Assembly (NCBI GenBank): GCA_946186915.1
Contig: CAMHOY010000005.1
Span: forward strand, 62,001-126,000
Direction of reading: 5' to 3'
DNA from: an uncultured Bacteroidales bacterium
Lineage (GTDB): Bacteria; Bacteroidota; Bacteroidia; Bacteroidales; Paludibacteraceae
Length of the DNA stretch: 64,000 nt
Below are positions 25,587 through 33,484 of the stretch, piece after piece (position 1 is the stretch's first letter; every line of letters begins with the position of its first letter). The translations under genes and the position numbers were made by a program. The notes under the pieces are model-generated. The model saw nothing but the letters and a program-made list of their open reading frames with translations. It ran no database searches and had not been told where the DNA came from.

Positions 25587-26942
25587 ATGAAAAAAATAGT
25601 AATACTAACTTTCGCAGCATTGTGTCTGACAAGCTGTTGGACCAGTATTTTCACGGTAGCTCCTACTGTAGAACCGGTGGCACCACCCAAGACGGTTTAT
25701 ACAACCACGGTAACCACGCCTACCCCAAAGCACACGACGGTCACCACCGTGACGGTAACGAATTTCAATACCGATCTCTCGTTCTATCTCGACCTCAATG
25801 CTGTCGCTGCGGCTTTCGCCGAGGCGCGTAATGTAGCGGAGTTCGAGCAGCTACTCAACTCCAGCCGGTATATGATTAACAATCTTGATCTCAACCGCGA
25901 CGGATGGATTGATTACCTGCGCGTGATTGAGACTCATCGCGGTGTGTATCATACTTTCCTCATTCAGGCATGTCTGGGTCAGTCGATGTTTCAGGACGTA
26001 GCAACGCTCGTTGCGGAGCATCGTCCGAGTGCATTGTATGTGGAGGTGATCGGCGACCGTTGGCTGTACGGACCTAATTACATCGTTCGTCCGGTATTCG
26101 TCAAGCGTCCGCCTTTATGGACTGTCTTCGGTCGTCCTGCTTATGTCGCTTGGTCCTCACCGTACTATTACGGTTACTGGCCGAGTTATTACCAGAAGCC
26201 GAAACCTATTTATCTGAATCACTATCAGGCGTATGTACGTACTTACATGACGAACCATCATTACTGCCATCAATGCGATTATCCGAAGCAACCGTACTAT
26301 AGCGGCTATGCTCAGATGACGCAACCGAACTCGCATAATGACTACGCTGTGCGCCATCCGCAGGATGCTTTCGAGCAGCGTGTGACACAATCCCTCAGTG
26401 GCTCGAACGTAAATGTCCGTAATGCCGGCCAACTCCGCGAAGAAACGGAACGTCTGGCCTCCAAGCCTGAGTCGGAGTCCTCGTCACGCACGGCTTCCGG
26501 TTCGACCTCGACACGCACGACCTCTGGTTCGGCATCAACGCGTACAGGTTCGACTTCATCGGCTACGGCTACTTCCGGTCGTACGTCTTCGCCGGCGTCC
26601 ACGTCAACTTCGACGTCAACGTCCACGACTTCGACACGTACATCTTCTTCCACGACTTCGGCACGTACGTCTTCGGGTTCGTCTTCGACACGTACCGCGG
26701 CACCTTCGACAACTATCGAGAGCCGTGTCAACAAATCGGGAACCACGCGTACAATCATCAAGAGTACCGACGCGAGCGGACGTACTACAACCATCAAACG
26801 CGAATCAACTAACAATACCCGTACTGCTGCTCCAGCGGCATCTACGCGCACGTCTTCCGGTTCGTCCTCATCCAGGACATCCTCCGGCTCGACCTCTACA
26901 CGTACCCCGTCTACTTCTACGGGCAGTAGCACACGTCGATAA
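25587..26942 (+). CDS. lipoprotein with an EF-hand-like motif and Ser/Thr/Arg-rich tail
   Basis: The start was set at ATG 25587, giving a lipoprotein signal MKKIVILTFAALCLTSC (C17) and a 451-residue protein. A Thr/Val/Pro-rich stretch follows, then a conserved-looking domain containing DLNRDGWIDYLRV, a calcium-loop-like DxNxDGxxD sequence, and a Tyr/Pro/His-rich region (about 190-260). From about residue 290 the protein is a low-complexity tail of SGSTSTRT-type repeats with embedded VNKSGTTRTIIKS. Similar lipoproteins with DxNxDGWxDYxRV are recalled from Bacteroidota, without function. It probably anchors to the outer membrane, with the tail extended. It lies 32 nt after infB. Confidence 0.7.
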   Translation: MKKIVILTFAALCLTSCWTSIFTVAPTVEPVAPPKTVYTTTVTTPTPKHTTVTTVTVTNFNTDLSFYLDLNAVAAAFAEARNVAEFEQLLNSSRYMINNLDLNRDGWIDYLRVIETHRGVYHTFLIQACLGQSMFQDVATLVAEHRPSALYVEVIGDRWLYGPNYIVRPVFVKRPPLWTVFGRPAYVAWSSPYYYGYWPSYYQKPKPIYLNHYQAYVRTYMTNHHYCHQCDYPKQPYYSGYAQMTQPNSHNDYAVRHPQDAFEQRVTQSLSGSNVNVRNAGQLREETERLASKPESESSSRTASGSTSTRTTSGSASTRTGSTSSATATSGRTSSPASTSTSTSTSTTSTRTSSSTTSARTSSGSSSTRTAAPSTTIESRVNKSGTTRTIIKSTDASGRTTTIKRESTNNTRTAAPAASTRTSSGSSSSRTSSGSTSTRTPSTSTGSSTRR

Positions 26943-26948
26943 GTCATC

Positions 26949-27782
26949 ATGGAAGAAAACGAACTCATATTCAGATGTTTCGCCAGTGGTAGTAGCGGAA
27001 ACTGCTATTATCTCGGTACGCGTCAACGGGGAATCCTCATTGACGCGGGCATCTCTGCGCGTCAGATACAAAAGTGTCTGCGCGAGATGGGGCTCGATTT
27101 TCAGAATATCATGGGTGTGCTCATCACGCACGATCATGCTGATCATATCCGTGCTGTTGGCACACTCGGCGAACGCGTTCATTTGCCGATATATACGACA
27201 GCTCTTATTCACGAGGGCATAGACCGCAATTACGGAGTTCGGGAAAAACTGCGCACCAGCCGGCGCTATTTCGAGAAAGGAGTAGAGTGGGAGCTCTTCG
27301 GAATGAAGATCAATACGTTTGGTATAGAGCACGACTCTACAGATTGTCTCGGATACAGCATTGACTTCCTTGGTCAGCGTTTCGTACTCATGACCGATTG
27401 CGGATCGGTGAACGAAGAGATGGAAGCCTATATCCGAACGGCCAACCACCTTGTCATTGAGGCGAATCATGACGAACATATGCTCCTTAATGGTCCGTAT
27501 CCTACCTATCTCAAAGAGCGAATCCTCAGTCCGCGCGGACACCAGTCCAACGATGTCTGCGGAGAACTCATCGAGCGCAACTGGCATCCCGATTTGCGTA
27601 ATGTATGGTTGTGCCATCTCTCGCTTGAGAACAACGACCCGCAGGTGGCTTATGATACCGTAAAATCGTACCTCGATGAGATAGAGATAGAACCTGGAAA
27701 AGATATCTTCCTGCAGGCTCTCGAACGCACTTCGCCCAGCCCCATATACATATTAAATAATCAAATCATCAATCAATCGTAA
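26949..27782 (+). CDS. metallo-beta-lactamase-fold hydrolase (YycJ/WalJ-like)
   Basis: The 277-residue cytoplasmic protein starts with FRCFASGSSGNCYYLGT, the family opening, and has the metal motif HDHADH at residues 61-66, later EHDSTDCLGY, DCG and HLSLENN positions expected for the second metal site. These features match the YycJ (WalJ) group of MBL-fold nucleases; in Bacillus it is linked to replication and the WalRK locus, which is not present here. The C-terminal residues ILNNQIINQS and the stop are encoded by a TAATCAAATCATCAA-type repeat, so the natural end is probably slightly shorter. Confidence 0.85.
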   Translation: MEENELIFRCFASGSSGNCYYLGTRQRGILIDAGISARQIQKCLREMGLDFQNIMGVLITHDHADHIRAVGTLGERVHLPIYTTALIHEGIDRNYGVREKLRTSRRYFEKGVEWELFGMKINTFGIEHDSTDCLGYSIDFLGQRFVLMTDCGSVNEEMEAYIRTANHLVIEANHDEHMLLNGPYPTYLKERILSPRGHQSNDVCGELIERNWHPDLRNVWLCHLSLENNDPQVAYDTVKSYLDEIEIEPGKDIFLQALERTSPSPIYILNNQIINQS

Positions 27783-27791
27783 ATCATCAAT
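27764..27791. repeat. 17-bp-period repeat joining two genes
   Basis: AAATCATCAAT occurs at 27764-27774 and again at 27781-27791. The first copy lies in the last codons of the MBL gene, the TAA stop overlaps the second, and the ATG of the next gene (27790) is inside the second copy. Confidence 0.85.
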
Positions 27792-28524
27792 GCAACGCCT
27801 TGTCATTATTCCAACGTACAATGAGAAAGAGAATATCGAAGCCATCATCTCGGCAGTCATGAATCTGCCGTTGGACTTCAACGTATTGATCATCGATGAT
27901 GGTTCGCCGGACGGCACAGCGTCGATCGTCAAAACTCTCATGGCAGGTAAGTACAAAGACCGCCTGTTCCTAGTCGAGCGCGCAGGCAAACAAGGACTTG
28001 GAACGGCTTATATTGCCGGCTTCAAATGGGCCATTGAGCATAAAGCTGACTTTGTCTTCGAGATGGATGCAGACTTCAGCCATAACCCGCAAGACCTACT
28101 CAAACTCTATGATGCATGTGCCAATGAAGGAGCAGACCTTGCTATTGGTAGCCGCTACGTCACCGGTGTCAATGTTGTCAATTGGCCGATGGGACGTGTG
28201 CTTATGTCTTATTTCGCTTCGAAATATGTGCGTACGGTTCTCGGTGTTAATATCCACGACACCACCGCCGGCTTTGTCTGCTATAAGCGTCACCTGCTTG
28301 AAACCATCGAACTCGACAAGATACGATTCAAAGGTTATGCCTTCCAAATAGAAATGAAGTTCACCGCATCCAAATGCGGCGCGAAAATCATCGAAGTTCC
28401 TATCATCTTCGTCAACCGTGTACTCGGTACTTCAAAGATGTCAGGTGGAATCTTCTCCGAAGCACTACTCGGCGTTATACGGTTGAAGATCTCATCCTGG
28501 TTCCGTAAATATCCCAAGTTATGA
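27790..28524 (+). CDS. polyprenol-phosphate mannose/glucose synthase-like GT2 glycosyltransferase
   Basis: The 244-residue protein matches the DPM1/Ppm1 family, which moves a sugar from a nucleotide donor to polyprenyl phosphate at the inner face of the membrane. Motifs are IIPTYNEKENIE at the N-terminus, IIDDGSPDGT (donor-binding D36-D37), FVFEMDADFSHNPQDL (the metal-binding DxD region) and IGSRYVTGVNVVNWP. No C-terminal membrane helices are present, so it is a soluble or peripheral form. The acceptor would be undecaprenyl phosphate, by inference. Its stop overlaps the argS start by 4 nt. Confidence 0.9.
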   Translation: MQRLVIIPTYNEKENIEAIISAVMNLPLDFNVLIIDDGSPDGTASIVKTLMAGKYKDRLFLVERAGKQGLGTAYIAGFKWAIEHKADFVFEMDADFSHNPQDLLKLYDACANEGADLAIGSRYVTGVNVVNWPMGRVLMSYFASKYVRTVLGVNIHDTTAGFVCYKRHLLETIELDKIRFKGYAFQIEMKFTASKCGAKIIEVPIIFVNRVLGTSKMSGGIFSEALLGVIRLKISSWFRKYPKL

Positions 28525-30314
28525 ATTTAGAACAACAAATATCCTCCCTGGTGAAGGCGGCTGTGAAAACTCTCTATGACGTGGATGCCGCTGATAACCA
28601 AATCCAATTGCAAAAGACGCGTCCTGAATTCGAAGGCAACATCACCCTCGTGGTGTTCCCCTTCGTCAAACTGGCCCGCAAAGCACCCGCACAAGTAGCG
28701 GCAGAGATCGGCGAAGAACTTGTCAAGAGTGATATAATCGCCAAGTACAATGCTGTACAGGGCTTTCTCAACCTCGTCATTGACGATGCTTTTTGGATTC
28801 AGCAACTCCAAGCTATCAATGCGGATGACCAATACGGCAGGCAGCCTGAACGTCATCAGTTGATGATGGTCGAGTATAGTTCGCCTAATACGAATAAACC
28901 TCTGCACTTGGGGCATGTGCGTAATAACCTTTTAGGTTATTCGATTGCGCAGATACAGGAGGCAAACGGCTGGAATGTCGTCAAGACCAATATTGTCAAC
29001 GACCGCGGCATTCATATCTGCAAATCCATGCTCGCGTGGCTCAAGTACGGTAACGGCGAAACCCCTGAGTCCTCCGGCAAGAAAGGAGACCACTTGATTG
29101 GCGATTATTACGTCCGTTTTGATGTCGAGTATAAGAAACAGATAGCGGAACTGACGTCAAAAGGCATGGACGAAGAAACGGCCAAGAAGGAGGCCCCGTT
29201 GATGAAAGAGGCGCAAGAGATGCTTCGCAAATGGGAAGCAAACGACCCTGAGGTGCGCGGGCTTTGGGCGAAGATGAACGAGTGGGTGTATGCCGGTTTT
29301 GATGAGACCTACAAACGTATGGGCGTATCCTTCGATAAGATTTATTATGAATCGAATACCTATCTCGAAGGCAAATCCGAAGTAGAGAAGGGATTGGCTT
29401 CAGGTCAATTCTATCGTCGCGAAGACGGTTCGGTGTGGGCAGACCTCACTAAGGACGGACTTGATGAGAAACTATTGCTCCGTTCCGACGGCACTTCTGT
29501 TTATATGACTCAGGATATTGGTACAGCCAAACTGCGTTTCCAAGATTTTCCTATTGACAAGATGGTCTATGTAGTGGGTAACGAACAGGAATACCACTTC
29601 AAGGTCCTTTCGATACTCCTTGACCGTCTCGGTTTCCCATTCGGCAAAGAACTCGTCCATTTCTCCTACGGCATGGTAGAACTGCCGAACGGAAAAATGA
29701 AGTCCCGCGAAGGAACGGTTGTTGATGCCGATGATTTGATGGATAAGATGATCGAGGATGCACGCGACATCAGTAAGGATAAAGTCAATACGTTGCAGGG
29801 CATCACAGAACAAGAGACTAATGAAATCGCCCGCAAGGTTGGCCTCGGGGCCTTGAAGTACTTCATCCTCAAGGTTGATCCGCGTAAGAACATGCTCTTT
29901 AATCCTGCGGAATCCATCGACTTTAACGGGAATACAGGCCCTTTCATTCAATACACCTACGCGCGTATTCAATCGGTGTTGCGGAAAGTTACACGTGCCG
30001 AAGACACAATAAACGGTGAAGCCTATACACGTGCCGGAGGCACATTAAACCCTAAGGAGTTGGACTTAATCCAGCGTCTTTGCGAATATCCATCCGCAGT
30101 CCGTGCTGCCGGAGAAGAGTTCTCACCCGCGATCATTTGTAACTATGCGTATGCCCTCGCGTGTGAGTTCAACTCGTTCTATCACGACCTGAGTATTCTC
30201 AACGAACCCGATGAGCATAAGAAAGCCCTGCGCCTTCTCCTCTCAGCCAATGTCGCGAAGGTGCTACGATCGGCTATGGCGCTCCTTGGTATTGAGATGC
30301 CGGAAAGGATGTAA
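28521..30314 (+). CDS. argS: arginine--tRNA ligase
   Basis: ArgRS charges tRNA-Arg. The 597-residue class I synthetase has the N-terminal Add1 domain (1-110), the HIGH signature as HLGH at residues 129-132 (NTNKPLHLGHVRNN), the KMSKS equivalent in MKSREGTVVDADDLMD and the C-terminal DALR anticodon-binding domain ending ALLGIEMPERM. The length is usual for Bacteroidota. It overlaps the glycosyltransferase gene by 4 nt (ATGA) and is convergent with the RluA-family pseudogene 12 nt downstream, with no clear hairpin between. Confidence 0.97.
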   Translation: MNLEQQISSLVKAAVKTLYDVDAADNQIQLQKTRPEFEGNITLVVFPFVKLARKAPAQVAAEIGEELVKSDIIAKYNAVQGFLNLVIDDAFWIQQLQAINADDQYGRQPERHQLMMVEYSSPNTNKPLHLGHVRNNLLGYSIAQIQEANGWNVVKTNIVNDRGIHICKSMLAWLKYGNGETPESSGKKGDHLIGDYYVRFDVEYKKQIAELTSKGMDEETAKKEAPLMKEAQEMLRKWEANDPEVRGLWAKMNEWVYAGFDETYKRMGVSFDKIYYESNTYLEGKSEVEKGLASGQFYRREDGSVWADLTKDGLDEKLLLRSDGTSVYMTQDIGTAKLRFQDFPIDKMVYVVGNEQEYHFKVLSILLDRLGFPFGKELVHFSYGMVELPNGKMKSREGTVVDADDLMDKMIEDARDISKDKVNTLQGITEQETNEIARKVGLGALKYFILKVDPRKNMLFNPAESIDFNGNTGPFIQYTYARIQSVLRKVTRAEDTINGEAYTRAGGTLNPKELDLIQRLCEYPSAVRAAGEEFSPAIICNYAYALACEFNSFYHDLSILNEPDEHKKALRLLLSANVAKVLRSAMALLGIEMPERM

Positions 30315-30326
30315 TGAATGAAAAAT

Positions 30327-31614
30327 TCAGAAATTTGAGGGGATGCAGAAATGCATCTCTTCTTTTGTTATCGGATGTACAAAACTTATCTCTGCCGCAT
30401 GCAGCATCATTCGTCCTCCGGATGCCTTAACATCTAACCCGTACAGTCTATCTCCCACAATCGGTGCATTCAATCCTTTTGGGTGCGCTGCATGCACGCG
30501 TAACTGGTGCGTACGCCCTGTCAATGGATAAAAATCCAACAATACCGAACCATCGGCTCGGCGGTCGCGTGATAGCCACTTTCCCGTGCTTGGAATCTAT
30601 CATCTGCCGTGGTCGGTCGTAAGGATTCGGCAAAAGAGGCAACTCAATCATCCCTTCATCCGGCAGTTTTGCTGCATCATGCGGTTTTACCACCGCTTCA
30701 TACCGTTTCAGAATATCTCTTCTCTGGAAATGCGCCTGCAATTCCTTATACACGTCTTCGGTTTTGGCCAAAACCAATAACCCGCTTGTGTCTTGATCCA
30801 AACGGTGGACAGCCTTTATACTTTTCACATCGGAAGCCGTAGATTTGAAATAACTCTCCGCGGAGGGTTCTTCGCCCTTTCCCGGAACAGACAACATCCC
30901 CGCCGGTTTATTCACTACGACCAGCCATGCATCCTCATAAATCACCTCCGGCTCAAGTTCTGACTTTTTGACGTCTACTCCCTTAACTTCGATTCCTTCC
31001 AGCATATGCTTAAGGATAGGGCCGCATTTCCCCGAGCATGGCGTATAGAAGCCACCTTCTTGTCGGATATCAGTCTTGGATGGTGCTCCAATCCAGAACT
31101 CCGCCAAGGCAATTGGCTCCAGGTCATGTGTGAGTGCATATTGCAGGAGTTTGGGAGCACAACATTCTCCTGCGCCAGCCGGAGGCATCCGTTCACTTGC
31201 AAGCTTTTTCCCGAACCACTCTTCCGGAGGAATGATGGCTTTCTCTTTTTCGAAGATTTCCAGCAGGTTTTTGCGTTCTCCTTTTCCGTTCACGAAGTAG
31301 TAACTCGCGAAAAGCAGTTTCTGTAATCGTCTCGACTCTTCTTTGTTGTGTCCAACCGGTTCATCCATCATTTCCACAACAGGCGGAACAAATCCTTCCC
31401 TGCGATAACTGCCGTCCAGTTTTGCCGAGAATGCAGCCAAATAACTTGTCTCGCTACCTCCTTTACGCCTCACTATCAATACCCCGAACATCTTTCCGCA
31501 TCGATGCAACTCACTTTCGGGGTGCATGCGCATATACGCATGTACCTTCTCGCGCACCTCATCAGCAGCCTTTTCCGTTTCCGGACTTGGTGGTAATATA
31601 TACGGCGACATCAT
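30327..31614 (-). pseudogene. RluA-family pseudouridine synthase, frameshifted
   Basis: Two minus-strand frames together make one family protein. From ATG 31614 (or 31611) the first frame gives an N-terminal domain typical of long Bacteroidota RluA proteins (GKMFGVLIVRRKGG, PPAGAGECCAPKLLQYA, FYTPCSGKCGPILKHML) and then the synthase core with VVNKPAGMLSVPGKG and HRLDQDTSGLLVLAKT, including the catalytic Asp. After [11 protein letters not shown], at about 30564-30570, the frame must shift to continue as [25 protein letters not shown] and the C-terminal end at 30327. Loss of one CG pair from a CGCGCG run would explain it. Catalytic residues are upstream of the break, but the C-terminal part of the fold would be lost. 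Real pseudogene and assembly error cannot be told apart here. Confidence 0.82.
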
Positions 31615-31622
31615 AACGAGCG

Positions 31623-31654
31623 CAAAGTTAGTATAAATAATTGAAACGTACAAG
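31623..31654 (-). promoter_or_regulatory. promoter of the RluA-family gene
   Basis: On the minus strand CTTG (complement of 31651-31654), 20 nt and TAACTTTG (complement of 31623-31630). It places the transcript start within about 10 nt of ATG 31614, supporting the short start. Confidence 0.6.
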
Positions 31655-31679
31655 GATTTTAAGGTAAAAATCAAATTTA

Positions 31680-31711
31680 TTTGCATATGTGCAATTTTTG
31701 TTGTAATTTTG
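31680..31711 (+). promoter_or_regulatory. promoter of the histidine-decarboxylase-like gene
   Basis: TTTG (31680-31683), 20 nt, TAATTTTG (31704-31711). The -33 region reads TTTGCATATGTGCAA, the near-palindrome seen at several other promoters of this window. Confidence 0.8.
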
Positions 31712-31733
31712 CACCGCAAAATCTAAATCAACG

Positions 31734-32939
31734 ATGCGTAAGGTTTTTCTTTTAATTACCGTGTCCCTCCTTACCTTGAGCGGATGCCGTCATACCTCGG
31801 GTTTCGCTAAGTTAGACGAGTGGACGAACACATGGAAAACCAATCAGCAGACCTATTTCGGCTATCCGGCAAACCAGCAGTCTGCGCTCAAGGACTTCTA
31901 CGAGTGGTATGTAAGTACAGGCATGGACCGTGTCAACCTCAATAATGCCGGAGACCCCATGACAGACAAGCCATGGAACATGTCCTCCTGTGCCTTTGAA
32001 CGCGAAGTTATTGAGTTCTTCACACCCTTGTATGGCTTTGACCCTTCCGATGTATGGGGGATTGTTACCCATAGCGGTACGGATGGGAATAATCATGGTA
32101 TTTATTTCGGCGCGAACGACCTCTATAACCGTACCGGTCAGCGACCTGTAGTTTATGTCTCTGATGAAGCTCATTACTCGAATATGCGTTTGTGTGACCT
32201 GCAACATTTGGAGGTCAAACTGATCAAGAGCGATGCGATGGGTCGCATGATACCTGACTCTCTTGAAGCGGCATTGGATATCACTCGCCCTGCTCTCATG
32301 GTTTATGCCATGGGGTCGACTTTCAAGGGGGCTATTGACGATATGGAAGCACTGAATGCGGTTTTGGCGAAGCATCCCGAATTGCCGGGTGTGTACCGCC
32401 ATGTAGACGCTGCGCTCTTTGGCGGTTATCTGCCTTTTACCAGATATCAGAAGATGGTAAGCAGCAAGGACATGCATTTCGAATCAATTGCCATCAGCGG
32501 ACACAAGTTCTTTGGCATTGACTCGCCCTCCGGCTTATTCCTCTGCACACGCAGAGTCTATGACAACCAGCAAAATTTCAATGTTACTTACCTGAACGGA
32601 AACATGCGCATGATCAATTGTTCACGGGACGCCGTACAACCCCTCAAGTTCTGGTGGCTGATTCAGAAAGTCGGATATGATCAATGGGCGCAACAGGCAA
32701 ATCAGATGATGGAGTGCACGGAGTACCTGCAGCAACAATTGGAAAAGATTGGTTGGCCTTGCTGGCGAAACGAATACAGCAACACGGTCTTTTTCAAGCG
32801 CCCGTCACCCGAGATATGCAGCAAATATAACTTGGCATTGGGTTTCGATGCCTCTTTTGGCGGTGAACTGGCGCATGTTGTGGTCATGCAACACGTTACC
32901 AAAGACAAGATTGATACATTCATTCATAACCTGAAGTAG
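31734..32939 (+). CDS. histidine-decarboxylase-like PLP enzyme with lipoprotein signal
   Basis: The 401-residue protein follows bacterial PLP-dependent histidine decarboxylases (group II) along its length: GIVTHSGTDGNNHGIY, SDEAHYSN (H147, stacks on PLP in the family), GSTFKGAIDDM, HVDAALFGGYLPF (D225, pairs with the PLP ring nitrogen), SGHKFFG (K258, Schiff-base lysine), and WRNEYSNTVFFKRPS near the end. Such enzymes turn histidine into histamine in the cytoplasm. This one, however, begins MRKVFLLITVSLLTLSGC, a clear SPII signal with lipobox LSGC (C18), so it should be exported and lipid-anchored. Substrate specificity is inferred. It has its own promoter; no histidine/histamine antiporter is adjacent. 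Confidence 0.8.
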   Translation: MRKVFLLITVSLLTLSGCRHTSGFAKLDEWTNTWKTNQQTYFGYPANQQSALKDFYEWYVSTGMDRVNLNNAGDPMTDKPWNMSSCAFEREVIEFFTPLYGFDPSDVWGIVTHSGTDGNNHGIYFGANDLYNRTGQRPVVYVSDEAHYSNMRLCDLQHLEVKLIKSDAMGRMIPDSLEAALDITRPALMVYAMGSTFKGAIDDMEALNAVLAKHPELPGVYRHVDAALFGGYLPFTRYQKMVSSKDMHFESIAISGHKFFGIDSPSGLFLCTRRVYDNQQNFNVTYLNGNMRMINCSRDAVQPLKFWWLIQKVGYDQWAQQANQMMECTEYLQQQLEKIGWPCWRNEYSNTVFFKRPSPEICSKYNLALGFDASFGGELAHVVVMQHVTKDKIDTFIHNLK

Positions 32940-32973
32940 GATACTACCTCAACTGACAAAAACGACAAACCAT

Positions 32974-33420
32974 ATGAAGACAGAACTTAATGCCTTGATC
33001 ATGGAGGCAATGAAAAATCATGATTCCGTGCGCACAGAGACCCTGCGCGCCATCAAAAGTGCGTTTCTCAATTGGCAAACCAGCAAAGAAAATGCAGGTA
33101 AGGAACTTAGCGAGGCCGATGAGATTCAAATCATCAAAAAGATGGTCAAGCAACGACAGGAGTCCGTGGAGCAATATATCGCAGCCGGCCGTAAGGAACT
33201 AGCAGACGCGGAGCAGGCACAGATAAACGTTTTGGAGACCTTCCTGCCAAAAGCAGCCTCAGAAGAGGATATCGTCCGTGCTTTCAGTCAAGCCAAAGAG
33301 GGAAACGGCTGGGAAACCGAAAAGAAGAACATGGGACTCTTCGTCAAAGCCATCAAAGCCGCTTTGCCCAATGCGGACGGCAAGATGGTTGCACAAGTCG
33401 TCCAAAGCCAATTAGCGTAA
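32974..33420 (+). CDS. GatB/YqeY domain protein
   Basis: The 148-residue cytoplasmic protein matches the YqeY family, which shares the tRNA-binding tail domain of GatB: ETLRAIKSAFLNWQ near residue 24, DEIQIIKKMVKQRQESVEQYIAAGR near 47, and the C-terminal NADGKMVAQVVQSQL. Its cellular role is not established; binding to tRNA or to an amidotransferase is suggested by the domain. It lies 34 nt after the decarboxylase-like gene and is followed by a strong hairpin terminator shared with convergent rpsA. Confidence 0.9.
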   Translation: MKTELNALIMEAMKNHDSVRTETLRAIKSAFLNWQTSKENAGKELSEADEIQIIKKMVKQRQESVEQYIAAGRKELADAEQAQINVLETFLPKAASEEDIVRAFSQAKEGNGWETEKKNMGLFVKAIKAALPNADGKMVAQVVQSQLA

Positions 33421-33436
33421 ATTTTTTTAAAAAAAG

Positions 33437-33472
33437 AATAGAGGCACCGGTAAGATGCCTCTATTTTTTTGC
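33437..33472. terminator. bidirectional hairpin terminator
   Basis: Perfect 10-bp arms AATAGAGGCA and TGCCTCTATT around a 9-nt loop, flanked by an A-run on the left and a T-run on the right, so it works for both the YqeY gene and rpsA. Confidence 0.92.
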
Positions 33473-33484
33473 CAAAAGCGTTGA

